DNA of 5,663 nt, taken from NCBI GenBank assembly GCA_937974415.1, contig CALJXB010000452.1, positions 1 through 5,663 on the forward strand. The letters are read 5' to 3'. The notes under the pieces are model-generated. The model had not been told where the DNA came from and did not search any database. It saw only the letters and a list, made by a program, of their open reading frames with translations. The translations under genes were made by a program, and so were the position numbers. Source of the stretch: an uncultured Kiloniellales bacterium (GTDB lineage: Bacteria > Pseudomonadota > Alphaproteobacteria > Kiloniellales > JAKSDN01). How positions within the stretch are numbered: position 1 is the first letter of the stretch; the number at the start of each line of letters is the position of its first letter. This document shows, piece by piece, positions 1 to 5,617 of the stretch.

Positions 1-759
1 ATGGCCGCCGTCAGCGAGGATCTGGCGATTGAGGGCCCGCTGCAGCAGGACCAGGCCCTTGTTCGCCAGGGTTTCCGCGCCCGGCAGGCTGACGCCGGCG
101 TAGACCAGCCCCTTGGCGGCGGTGATCGCCTCGGTCCCGGCCAGGCCCGCCGGCAGGGCATGATCCAGGTTGCGCGCCTGGCGGGCCACGCTCTCCAGCA
201 CCTCTTGGCGAAAATCGATCTCGGCGCTTGCGGCGAAGAAGTCGTACTGGCCGAGCCAGCTGACCAGGCGGCGGCCGGTCACCTCCGGCGCCCAGGCGAG
301 CGGGTCCCAACGCGGGTACTTCGCCAGCCAGTCGCCCACCAGGTCCCGGGCCCGCCGGCGCGCCGCGTCGCCGCCGACCGAGCGCAGATCGGCGAGCCAC
401 TCAAAACCGTGCAGCGCCATGAGCCAGTCCCGCGCGGCGCCGCTCGGCGACCAGAGGCGCGACGGCGACTTTACCGTGTGGCCGGCAAAAACGAAGGTGC
501 CGTCGAGCAGCTGCGCCCCGGTTTCCGCGTTGCCCGGCCAGGGGTCGCTGAGCGCGGCCGCCAGGGCCGCCGGCGCGCGCCCGGACAGCACCAGGCGATA
601 GACGGGCGAGGCGAAGACGGGCCGCTTCAGGCTATAGGCCAGGCGGCCGAGGGCATGTTCGGCCGGCAGATGGGTGAAGCTGCTGAGCCGCCGGAGGGCC
701 AACGAGGGCGACTCGAGCCACGGCGCCGCATAGTCCTCGCCGGTTTCGTCGACGCTCAC
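1..759 (-). CDS. Heparinase II/III-family protein, N-terminal part (cut by window edge)
   Basis: Reading the minus strand from a GTG at 759 gives 253 codons without a stop, running off the window at base 1. The protein resembles the alphaproteobacterial heparinase II/III-like family, which has an N-terminal alpha-helical toroid and a C-terminal beta-sandwich lyase domain. The helical part is what is seen here: a Trp-rich stretch around residues 142-169 (WLAKYPRW near 144-151, then TGRRLVSWL at 161-169) and RQILADGGH at 245-253, typical of the family's helical domain. The active-site region and C-terminus lie outside. The GTG start is supported by a GGAGG six bases upstream (766-770) and by its GTGA overlap with the rpe stop, which implies translational coupling. 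In related genomes this gene commonly lies between rpe and purH. Its true substrate is unknown; a polysaccharide lyase role is family inference. No signal peptide is evident at the N-terminus. Confidence 0.85.
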   Translation of the reverse strand, partial: MSVDETGEDYAAPWLESPSLALRRLSSFTHLPAEHALGRLAYSLKRPVFASPVYRLVLSGRAPAALAAALSDPWPGNAETGAQLLDGTFVFAGHTVKSPSRLWSPSGAARDWLMALHGFEWLADLRSVGGDAARRRARDLVGDWLAKYPRWDPLAWAPEVTGRRLVSWLGQYDFFAASAEIDFRQEVLESVARQARNLDHALPAGLAGTEAITAAKGLVYAGVSLPGAETLANKGLVLLQRALNRQILADGGH

Positions 760-1424
760 GACTCGCCTCCGCGCAGCCGCGCGATGTTGGCGGCATAGTG
801 CTCGGCGCCGCCCTTGAAGGTCGCAGTCCCGGCCACCAGCAGGTCGGCGCCAGCCGCGACGGCCTGGGGCGCCGTCTCGAAATTGATGCCACCGTCCACC
901 TCCAGGTCGATCGCCCGGCCGCTGCGGTCGATCATCTCGCGCAGGGCCGCGATCTTATCGAGCGCGCCAGGGATGAAGGACTGGCCGCCGAAGCCGGGAT
1001 TGACGCTCATCACCAGCACCAGATCGACCTCGCCCAGCAGCGGTTCGGCAAGGCTCACTGGCGTGCCCGGGTTGAGGGAGATGCCGGCCTTCTTGCCCAG
1101 GGACTTGATGAGCTGCAGGCTGCGGTGGGTGTGGGGGCCGGCCTCGGGATGGACCGTCAGAATGTCGGCGCCGGCCTCGGCGAAGGCGGGCAGCAGCGGG
1201 TCGACCGGCGCGATCATGAGGTGCACGTCGAACGGCAGCTTGGTATGGGGCCGCAAGGCCCGCACCACCTCGGGGCCGATGGTGATATTGGGCACGAAAT
1301 GCCCGTCCATGATGTCGATGTGGATGAAATCGGCCCCGGCGGCCTCCAGCGCACGGATCTCCTCGCCCAAGGCGGCGAAATCGGCGGCGAGAATCGAGGG
1401 GGCAATACGAATCGGCTGCTGCAT
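756..1424 (-). CDS. rpe: Ribulose-phosphate 3-epimerase
   Basis: The product interconverts D-ribulose 5-phosphate and D-xylulose 5-phosphate in the cytosolic pentose phosphate pathway (and the Calvin cycle where present). From the ATG at 1424 it is 222 residues, the usual family length for this TIM barrel. Visible signatures are [10 protein letters not shown] (7-16), the metal-site [12 protein letters not shown] (35-46; H35 and D37), DVHLMI with H68, [12 protein letters not shown] (139-150), and EVDGGIN (175-181) with D177. H35, D37, H68 and D177 match the expected metal ligands, with D37 and D177 as the acid-base pair. An in-frame ATG seven codons earlier (1445) is less likely: it has no Shine-Dalgarno sequence, adds residues beyond the conserved start, and an AGGGG lies just before the ATG at 1424. 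The gene overlaps the downstream heparinase start by four bases. It leads its transcription unit, since upstream lies a long non-coding stretch. Confidence 0.96.
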   Translation of the reverse strand: MQQPIRIAPSILAADFAALGEEIRALEAAGADFIHIDIMDGHFVPNITIGPEVVRALRPHTKLPFDVHLMIAPVDPLLPAFAEAGADILTVHPEAGPHTHRSLQLIKSLGKKAGISLNPGTPVSLAEPLLGEVDLVLVMSVNPGFGGQSFIPGALDKIAALREMIDRSGRAIDLEVDGGINFETAPQAVAAGADLLVAGTATFKGGAEHYAANIARLRGGES

Positions 1425-1883
1425 GGGACCCCTAGGTAACAGCATGCCCGGGCGCCCGCAAGCCGGCAGCCGCGCCCCGAATCAAGGGGTTAGAGCGGCG
1501 TCCGTCCAAAAGCGCCGGCCCCACTGGGGTTGCCTCATTTCGATAGGCTGGCTAAGCCCTTCGCGCTGTCGCGGGCCTCGCCCGTTGCACCGGAAACCCG
1601 TGCGGCATCGGGTATCCGCCCGCGCCTAGCGGCCGCACTCAGCCCAGAGGCGATAGCGTTGCGCCACATTGAACTGAATCCGCTCTCGAGCACGCTGTTC
1701 GACACACCGGCGGGCATAGGATAGGGCGATACCGACGAGTTGGAGTCGGTTCCCGGCGCCCAGAAAAGGCGCTCTGGTCGCCCGCTGGATACGGGGACGG
1801 CCGCCCACCTTGTCCACAAGAATTTCATGAACGATTATATGTTTTTAGGCTTAAGGGGCGCAGTTTTCCGTGGGACTTGCTGT

Positions 1884-1912
1884 TTGACCCGCCTGGATTG
1901 CGCGATCTAGGT
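1884..1912 (+). promoter_or_regulatory. Candidate sigma70-type promoter for the HU gene
   Basis: TTGACC at 1884-1889 is a good -35, followed after 17 bases by CTAGGT at 1907-1912, a weak -10. Transcription would start near 1919 and give a leader of about 80 bases containing the palindrome and the tandem repeat. A second, weaker option is TTGTCC at 1810-1815 with GATTAT at 1833-1838 (17-base spacing) in the AT-rich patch. Either is a motif match only. Confidence 0.3.
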
Positions 1913-1928
1913 TCTTGAACTGCCGACA

Positions 1929-1942
1929 TCGGGAATTCCCGA
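1929..1942. repeat. Perfect 14-base palindrome upstream of the HU gene
   Basis: TCGGGAATTCCCGA is fully self-complementary. It lies 57 bases before the HU start and just downstream of the candidate promoter, a position suited to an operator. About one such palindrome in three windows of this size is expected by chance, so function is only an inference. Confidence 0.5.
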
Positions 1943-1951
1943 GACTTCCCT

Positions 1952-1979
1952 CAATCCAATCCCGGCAATCCAATCCCGG
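1952..1979 (+). repeat. Exact tandem duplication of a 14-base unit
   Basis: CAATCCAATCCCGG occurs twice with no gap (1952-1965 and 1966-1979). It ends eight bases before the HU ribosome binding site, so it lies inside the untranslated leader. It is probably a slippage duplication; a regulatory role is unproven. Confidence 0.85.
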
Positions 1980-1998
1980 GCAACATAGGGGGTGACCT

Positions 1999-2271
1999 GT
2001 GAACAAGAACGACCTCGTATCCGCCGTTGCCGCCAGCACCGGCCTTTCCAAGTCCGACGGCGCAAATGCCGTCGATAGTATGCTCGAGTCCATCGCCGGT
2101 GAGCTCAAGGGCGGCGGTGAAGTGCGTCTGCCGGGTTTTGGCACCTTCAGCGTGGCGCATCGCAAAGCTTCTGAGGGGCGCAACCCCCGTACGGGCGAGC
2201 CCATTCAGATTCCGGCGTCCAAGCTCCCGAAGTTCAAGGCCGGCAAAACACTCAAGCAAGCCCTGAACTAA
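1999..2271 (+). CDS. hup: HU-family histone-like DNA-binding protein
   Basis: This 90-residue protein has the exact length and layout of bacterial HU. An N-terminal helical dimerisation part (about 1-40) is followed by the signature RLPGFGTFSV (43-52) and then the DNA-binding beta-arm GRNPRTGEPIQI (60-71) with the intercalating proline at P63. It ends with PKFKAGKTLKQALN (77-90), the classic HU C-terminus. HU binds DNA with little sequence preference as a dimer, bending and compacting the nucleoid. IHF subunits are an alternative, but the length, arm sequence and short C-terminus favour HU. The start is GTG at 1999, set by a near-ideal AGGGGGTGA at 1987-1995. The gene runs opposite to the flanking rpe, rsmB and htpX. 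By hand count 67 of 90 codons end in G or C (74%), lower than the neighbours. A strong hairpin follows 21 bases after the stop, so it is probably a single-gene transcript. Whether it is the main chromosomal HU or an extra paralogue cannot be told from this window. Confidence 0.95.
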   Translation: MNKNDLVSAVAASTGLSKSDGANAVDSMLESIAGELKGGGEVRLPGFGTFSVAHRKASEGRNPRTGEPIQIPASKLPKFKAGKTLKQALN

Positions 2272-2292
2272 GCCTGATCTCTCTTGACCGGC

Positions 2293-2343
2293 CTCCCGAG
2301 CGGAACGCCCAGCCGGCCAGCCGGCTGGGTGACCTCTCGGGAG
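2293..2343 (+). terminator. Nested GC-rich hairpin after the HU gene, probable terminator
   Basis: The inner stem pairs CCCAGCCGG (2308-2316) with CCGGCTGGG (2321-2329) around a four-base loop. An outer stem pairs CTCCCGAG (2293-2300) with CTCGGGAG (2336-2343), and a further CCGGC (2288-2292) can pair with GCCGG (2349-2353) across a small bulge. It begins 21 bases after the HU stop. There is no run of T after it, so it is not a textbook intrinsic terminator. It may stop or stabilise the transcript 3' end, and could act on either strand. Confidence 0.5.
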
Positions 2344-2400
2344 CCTAGGCCGGCGCGCTCGAGTTTGGGAACGCCGCGGAAGTCGGCCGGCAGAGAAGCG

Positions 2401-2431
2401 TTTTTGCGAGTCTTGGTTTTTCGAGTCTTGG
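2401..2431 (+). repeat. Imperfect tandem repeat, 16 + 15 bases
   Basis: TTTTTGCGAGTCTTGG (2401-2416) is followed directly by TTTTTCGAGTCTTGG (2417-2431). The copies differ only by one extra G. This looks like a recent slippage duplication in non-coding DNA. Confidence 0.85.
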
Positions 2432-2583
2432 GCAGACATAAGGCCCCGGCCGATCCTTACGTGACCTTGTCCACCCGAGCCAACCGGGAAACGTCCGGCA
2501 ATTAGGCGCGGCGCAGCGGTCGACCAGGATTGGTGTTCGTTTGGGGCGAGTTAGCGTTTGACCGAGGCGGCCCGCGCGCCAGT

Positions 2584-2748
2584 CTATTCGAACATGGTCG
2601 CCATTTGAATTTGGTCGCCATCCGGGGTATGCCGGCCGAACAGACGAACACAGCGGTGGTCCAATTCGGGCGTAATTGCCACCCCGTTCGCGGCAAAAAA
2701 TCGAGCCGCCTCATAAACCTCCTTGCACGTACTTTTCGAGCGGGCCAT
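2584..2748 (-). CDS. Possible small protein of unknown function (54 residues)
   Basis: On the minus strand an ATG at 2748 opens a 54-residue frame ending in TAG at 2584-2586. I do not recognise the protein. It has a plausible soluble make-up: a basic start (MARSKSTCKE), a likely amphipathic helix (VYEAARFFA), then VAITPELDHRCVRLFGRHT and an acidic-polar end (DGDQIQMATMFE). By hand count about 60% of codons begin with a purine and 33 of 53 end in G or C, similar to the cupin and more coding-like than the opposite frame. Against it, there is no Shine-Dalgarno before this ATG, and the frame stays open upstream through the antisense of the cupin gene, so openness alone proves little. Its start lies 33 bases from the divergent cupin start. 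It may be a real small gene, the tail of a decayed one, or chance. Confidence 0.35.
   Translation of the reverse strand: MARSKSTCKEVYEAARFFAANGVAITPELDHRCVRLFGRHTPDGDQIQMATMFE
2595..2621 (+). repeat. 10-base direct repeat with a 17-base period
   Basis: TGGTCGCCAT occurs at 2595-2604 and 2612-2621, separated by seven AT-rich bases. It lies inside the possible small minus-strand gene, near its 3' end. It could be an internal duplication or a tandem protein-binding site; nothing decides between them. Confidence 0.6.
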
Positions 2749-2767
2749 CAAGGCCGAGCTCGAGCAC

Positions 2768-2775
2768 AAGGAGGG
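2768..2775 (+). promoter_or_regulatory. Strong ribosome binding site fixing the cupin start
   Basis: AAGGAGGG ends six bases before the GTG at 2782. This is the best Shine-Dalgarno in the window. It decides in favour of the short cupin reading rather than the in-frame opening as far up as 2530. Confidence 0.85.
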
Positions 2776-2781
2776 CCAACA

Positions 2782-3177
2782 GTGCCAAAGCCGACACTCT
2801 ACAAATTCTCGGATTTCGAACATCGTTTTCAGGAGTTGCCGCCGGGCAAGTCCTATATCAGATCTCACATCGGACCTCACAACAGCGAATCCATGATGGG
2901 AGGCTGGAACTTCTTCAACAACGTCAAGGTCCCGTGGAACTTGACCTGCGATGAAATCATATATGTGCACAAAGGCACCTTCCGCATGGTGGTCGACGGA
3001 GAAAGCTATGTCTGCGAGCCGGGAGATGTTCTCTGGCTCCCCAAAGGAATGGATATTAGTTACGAATCCGACGAAAAATGCGTCATCTTCTTTGCTGTCT
3101 GGCCGGTCGACTGGAAACAGCGCGACGGCGTCACCTACGTCCCGGGCGTGGATACCGACGACGTTCCGCACCGATGA
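2782..3177 (+). CDS. EutQ-like single-domain cupin protein
   Basis: This 131-residue protein is one cupin beta-barrel. Its core is DEIIYVHKGTFRMVVDG (57-73), the first cupin motif from its Glu onward, and PGDVLWLPKGMDI (80-92), the second motif. The end, VIFFAVWPVDW (101-111), resembles the C-terminus of EutQ from ethanolamine utilisation (FLYVAWPANW-like), so it is best called EutQ-like. The usual HxH of motif 1 is replaced by W52-N-L54 and the motif 2 His by I92. Only E58 of the classic metal ligands remains, so it probably does not bind metal in the standard way. No other eut genes are nearby, and ligand and reaction are unknown. The start is GTG, chosen from the AAGGAGGG at 2768-2775. Upstream in-frame sequence does not look like part of the fold. 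By hand count 91 of 131 codons end in G or C (69%), clearly below the neighbours and suggestive of transfer. It converges on rsmB with 91 bases between stops. Confidence 0.9.
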   Translation: MPKPTLYKFSDFEHRFQELPPGKSYIRSHIGPHNSESMMGGWNFFNNVKVPWNLTCDEIIYVHKGTFRMVVDGESYVCEPGDVLWLPKGMDISYESDEKCVIFFAVWPVDWKQRDGVTYVPGVDTDDVPHR

Positions 3178-3246
3178 TCGGCTACAAAGGAAATAGCGGC
3201 CGGACTCAGCTCGGAGGCGCGGGGGGTCGAGTCGATTTGACTGGGT

Positions 3247-3270
3247 GACCGCTCTTCGGGCGACCGCTCT
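3247..3270 (+). repeat. 9-base direct repeat at the cupin/rsmB convergence
   Basis: GACCGCTCT occurs at 3247-3255 and 3262-3270, six bases apart. The second copy reaches into the rsmB stop codon (TAG on the minus strand, 3269-3271). No clear terminator hairpin was found between the two convergent genes. Confidence 0.6.
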
Positions 3271-4606
3271 AAAGTCGCCGCAGCCGGCAGACGTAGAAGC
3301 CGTCCAGCCCGCCGAGTTCGGAAAGTTGGGACGGCAGGCTGCGCAGATCGCCCTCGGGCGTGATCAGCTCGCCCAGGCCGGCAACCTCACCAGCGATCTC
3401 CGCGGCCGCAATCGGATCGCGGGCCAAGGGGGCGGCGCCCTCCAGGAGCGCAGCGATCCGTGCCGGCCCCTCCTCGGGCAGCAGCGAGCAGACGGCGTAG
3501 ACCAGTCGGCCGCCGGGCGCGAGCATGTCGGCCGCCGCCGCCAGCAGGCGGTCCTGCAGTGCCGTGAGCGACGGGATCTCGCCGGGGCCCTTGAGCCAGG
3601 CGATATCGGGGTGCCGGCGCAGGGTGCCGGTGGCGCTGCAGGGCGCGTCGAGCAGCACGGCGGCGACCGGCGACGGCGGCCGCCACGAGGCCGCGTCGGC
3701 CGCGACCGTGTTCGCCGCCAGGCCCAGCCGCTCGAGGTTCTCTGACACGCGTTTCAGGCGATCGGCGTCCCGATCGACGGCGATCACTTCGGCGCCGGCA
3801 GCGGCGAGCTGCGCCGTCTTGCCGCCCGGCGCGGCGCAAAGGTCGACGACAGTTTTGTCGCTTGGCGTCTGCCCGGCCTCCGGGCGGAGCAGCCGGGCCG
3901 GCAGGCTGGCGGCCAGGTCCTGGACCCACCAGGCGCCCTCCGTGTAGCCGGCAAGCTTGGCGACGTCGCCCTGGCCGGACGGCAGCCGCAGGCCGCCGGT
4001 GGGCAAGACCTGGGCCTCGAGGGACCGAGCCCAGTCCTCGGCCGTCGCGGAGTCCTTGAGGGTGAGATCGAGGGGCGGTTCCGCAAGATGCGCCTCGGCG
4101 ATGGCCTTGGCGGTCTCCGCGCCGTAGGCCGATGCGAGGGCGTCCCACAGCCAGTCCGGCGTGTTGAGGCGGGCCGCCTCGCCCGACGCCTCCTGTTCCG
4201 CGATCCGCGGCCGCAGCTCGCGGTCGGCCCGGCGCAGGACCGCGTTGACCAGGCCCTTGTGGCCAGCGAAGCCGGCCTTCGCCGCGAGCCGCACCGAGGT
4301 GTCGACCGCGGCATGGGGCGGCGTCCCGAGGAACAGGATCTGGCAGAGGCCCAGGCGCAGAACCTGGCGCAGGGATTCCAGCTTCGGCTTCAGCGGCCGC
4401 TCGAGCAATCCCGCCAGAGCGGCGTCGAGCTGGCCCAGGCGGCGCAGGCTGGTGGCCACCAGATGGCGCGCGAAGGCACGGTCGCGGGGCTCCAGCCATG
4501 ACAGCCTCTTGTGCCGCTGCAGAGCCTCGTCGAGAGGCCGGCGACGCTCCAGGACCTCGCCCAGCAGGTCGAGGGCGGCCGCCCGTGCCTCGAGCCCCCT
4601 GGTCAC
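3269..4606 (-). CDS. rsmB: 16S rRNA (cytosine-967-C5)-methyltransferase RsmB
   Basis: The product methylates C967 of 16S rRNA using S-adenosylmethionine. The 445-residue length is normal for the family. Residues about 5-130 form the NusB-like RNA-binding domain (ALDLLGEVL at 11-19, later LGLCQILFL and GLVNAVLRR). The Rossmann methyltransferase domain shows motif I VVDLCAAPGGKTAQLAA (253-269), VIAVDRD (274-280), motif IV DAPCSATGTLRRHPD (320-334) with C323, and motif VI VYAVCSLLPEEG (369-380) with the likely nucleophile C373. Where most relatives have Thr before that Cys (TCS), this one has Val. It closes with GGLDGFYVCRLRR (432-444). The start is GTG at 4606, the only reasonable in-frame start. 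The purines just before it (AGAGAGG) directly abut the codon, so spacing is poor. The gene lies 31 bases after htpX and is probably co-transcribed with it. Confidence 0.96.
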   Translation of the reverse strand: MTRGLEARAAALDLLGEVLERRRPLDEALQRHKRLSWLEPRDRAFARHLVATSLRRLGQLDAALAGLLERPLKPKLESLRQVLRLGLCQILFLGTPPHAAVDTSVRLAAKAGFAGHKGLVNAVLRRADRELRPRIAEQEASGEAARLNTPDWLWDALASAYGAETAKAIAEAHLAEPPLDLTLKDSATAEDWARSLEAQVLPTGGLRLPSGQGDVAKLAGYTEGAWWVQDLAASLPARLLRPEAGQTPSDKTVVDLCAAPGGKTAQLAAAGAEVIAVDRDADRLKRVSENLERLGLAANTVAADAASWRPPSPVAAVLLDAPCSATGTLRRHPDIAWLKGPGEIPSLTALQDRLLAAAADMLAPGGRLVYAVCSLLPEEGPARIAALLEGAAPLARDPIAAAEIAGEVAGLGELITPEGDLRSLPSQLSELGGLDGFYVCRLRRL

Positions 4607-4631
4607 CCTCTCTGAGTCCCCATGGTCACCC
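4600..4631 (-). other. htpX-rsmB junction: 9-base direct repeat and six-codon minicistron
   Basis: On the minus strand GGGTGACCA occurs twice (4631-4623 and 4608-4600), the second copy containing the rsmB GTG. Between them an ATG at 4623 opens a six-codon frame (MGTQRG) whose TGA (4605-4603) overlaps the rsmB GTG as GTGA. This is the same overlap as between rpe and the heparinase gene. Since rsmB lacks a well-spaced Shine-Dalgarno, the mini-frame could deliver ribosomes to it. That role is inference only. Confidence 0.3.
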
Positions 4632-4637
4632 GCTGGA

Positions 4638-5507
4638 TTATCCCCAGGGCCGCGGGCTCTGGCCCATCTCGACCGCCTGTTGGCGCAGGCGCGCGACCCG
4701 CTCGGCGGTGCTGGGATGGGTGGTGAAGAGGCCGTCTATCTTGTGGGCGTGCAGCGGGTTGATGATGAAGAGGTGGGCGGTGGCCGGGTTGCGTTCGGCC
4801 GGCTGATTGTCGATCGCCTTGGCAGCGCCGGCGATCTTCTCCAGCGCCGAAGCCAGCCACAGCGGCCGGCCGCAGATCTCCGCACCGATGCGGTCGGCCT
4901 CGTATTCGCGAGCCCGGCTGATCGCCATCTGCACCAGCATGGCCGCCATGGGCGCCAGGATGGCGATCAGCAGCACGCCGACGATGCCCAGCGGGTTGTT
5001 GCGGTTGCCGCCGCCGAAGAATAGCCCGAAGCTGGCCAGCATGGAGATGGCGCCGGCGAGCGTCGCCGTCACCGTCATGGTGAGGGTGTCGCGGTTCCTG
5101 ACGTGGGCCAGCTCGTGGGCCAGCACGCCTGCGGTCTCTTCGGTGCTGAGGCGCCGCAGGAGCCCTTGCGTCACTGCCACCGCTGCGTTGTCGGGGTTGC
5201 GGCCGGTGGCAAACGCGTTGGGCTGGTCGGTCTCCATGACGTAGACCTTGGGCATGGGCAGCTCCGCCTGCTCGGCCAGTTGCCTGACCAGCCTGACCAG
5301 GGATGCCGCTTCGCCGCTCTCGCCCACCTCGCGGGCGCCGTGCATGCGCAGCACCAGCTTGTCGGAGTTCCAATAGGCGAAGGCGTTCATGGCGAGCGCC
5401 ACGCCGAAGGCGATCACCAGTCCAGCCTCGCCGCCCAGCATGAAGCCGACGGCGAGGAACAGGCCGGTCAGTCCAGCCAGCAGCACTCCGGTGCGCAAGG
5501 TGTTCAT
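4638..5507 (-). CDS. htpX: Zinc metalloprotease HtpX (M48B family)
   Basis: HtpX is an inner-membrane zinc protease that helps remove damaged or misfolded membrane proteins, with its active site on the cytosolic side. The protein has 289 residues, normal for the family. The zinc site is HELAH (131-135), with the third ligand expected at E201 in SRAREYEAD (197-205). Two N-terminal hydrophobic segments (about 6-25 and 28-46) and two after the catalytic helix (about 143-165 and 173-196) give the family's four-segment layout. The family motif [11 protein letters not shown] (95-105) precedes the catalytic helix, and HLFIINPLH with [13 protein letters not shown] (about 245-275) marks the C-terminal part. 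The start ATG at 5507 is preceded by an in-frame TGA, so no longer form is possible; the Shine-Dalgarno is weak. It leads the htpX-rsmB unit and diverges from the gene at the right edge. Confidence 0.97.
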   Translation of the reverse strand: MNTLRTGVLLAGLTGLFLAVGFMLGGEAGLVIAFGVALAMNAFAYWNSDKLVLRMHGAREVGESGEAASLVRLVRQLAEQAELPMPKVYVMETDQPNAFATGRNPDNAAVAVTQGLLRRLSTEETAGVLAHELAHVRNRDTLTMTVTATLAGAISMLASFGLFFGGGNRNNPLGIVGVLLIAILAPMAAMLVQMAISRAREYEADRIGAEICGRPLWLASALEKIAGAAKAIDNQPAERNPATAHLFIINPLHAHKIDGLFTTHPSTAERVARLRQQAVEMGQSPRPWG

Positions 5508-5543
5508 GGCGTCTCATCGTCCCTCTGTCCCGCCCTTTCGTGA

Positions 5544-5571
5544 GGTGGGCGCAAAAGCCACCCGCGTCAAG
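5544..5571 (-). promoter_or_regulatory. htpX: Candidate heat-shock (RpoH-type) promoter for htpX
   Basis: On the minus strand CTTGAC (5571-5566) is followed after 14 bases by CGCCCACC (5551-5544). This resembles the CTTGAA / CCCCAT arrangement of RpoH promoters, with the -35 better than the -10. Transcription would begin near 5535, giving a leader of about 28 bases. htpX is a known heat-shock gene in other bacteria, which fits, but this is a motif match only. Confidence 0.35.
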
Positions 5572-5617
5572 GCTATCGCCCTTTGCAGGCCACACGTCAG
5601 ACGCCATATCATAGGCC

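Larger units (their letters stand above)
1425..1998. other. 574-base intergenic region between divergent rpe and HU genes
   Basis: No convincing gene is seen here. Short open frames exist on both strands (for example minus 1626-1817), but they lack a ribosome binding site, a recognisable motif and a coding-like codon pattern. No tRNA T-arm or acceptor pairing was found. The stretch must contain the rpe promoter (minus) and the HU promoter (plus). Points of note are a CGGGCGCCCG palindrome at 1449-1458, an AT-rich patch at about 1819-1855 with a TATAAT on the minus strand (1834-1839) but no matching -35, a 14-base palindrome at 1929-1942 and a 14-base tandem duplication at 1952-1979. A small RNA cannot be ruled out. 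Confidence 0.6.
2272..2583. other. Non-coding stretch after the HU gene
   Basis: I see no supportable gene here. The frames that are open (for example plus 2284-2505) run through the hairpin and lack a ribosome binding site. It contains the nested hairpin (2293-2343), the imperfect tandem repeat (2401-2431), the palindrome GGTCGACC near 2519, and TTGACC at 2558-2563 with a poorly spaced TCTATT at 2583-2588, a weak promoter candidate for the cupin gene. Confidence 0.5.

Noticed and set aside
1..798. Long plus-strand ORF opposite the heparinase gene, and similar long frames opposite rpe, rsmB and htpX
   Set aside because: These are antisense shadows typical of GC-rich coding DNA; they lack ribosome binding sites and family motifs, while the minus-strand frames encode recognisable proteins.
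1425..1445. Longer rpe start at 1445
   Set aside because: No ribosome binding site, and it adds seven residues before the conserved N-terminus; the ATG at 1424 has AGGGG before it.
1626..1817. 63-residue minus-strand ORF in the rpe-HU interval
   Set aside because: GTG start without a Shine-Dalgarno, only about half of codons begin with a purine, and no motif is recognised.
1810..1818. TTGTCCACA resembling a DnaA box (TTATCCACA)
   Set aside because: A single one-mismatch copy without a cluster or an origin-associated gene; not evidence for an origin.
1425..1998. Possible tRNA or other known RNA gene
   Set aside because: No T-arm with matching stems, acceptor pairing or CCA end was found on either strand by eye.
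2502..2714. Minus-strand ORF preceded by AAGGAGG
   Set aside because: The purine run is only three bases from the ATG and is explained by Lys-Glu codons of the other minus frame. The product is rich in Arg, Pro and Asn with no recognisable motif.
2530..2781. N-terminal extension of the cupin to 215 residues from an in-frame start at 2530
   Set aside because: The AAGGAGGG at 2768-2775 is correctly spaced for GTG 2782, the cupin fold begins after it, and the upstream residues look non-coding in codon pattern.
1490..3272. 9-base inverted repeat TTAGAGCGG (1490-1498) and CCGCTCTAA (3264-3272) bracketing the AT-richer segment
   Set aside because: It sits near the expected segment ends, but many 9-base matches are expected by chance in a window this size, and no target duplication or transposase accompanies it.
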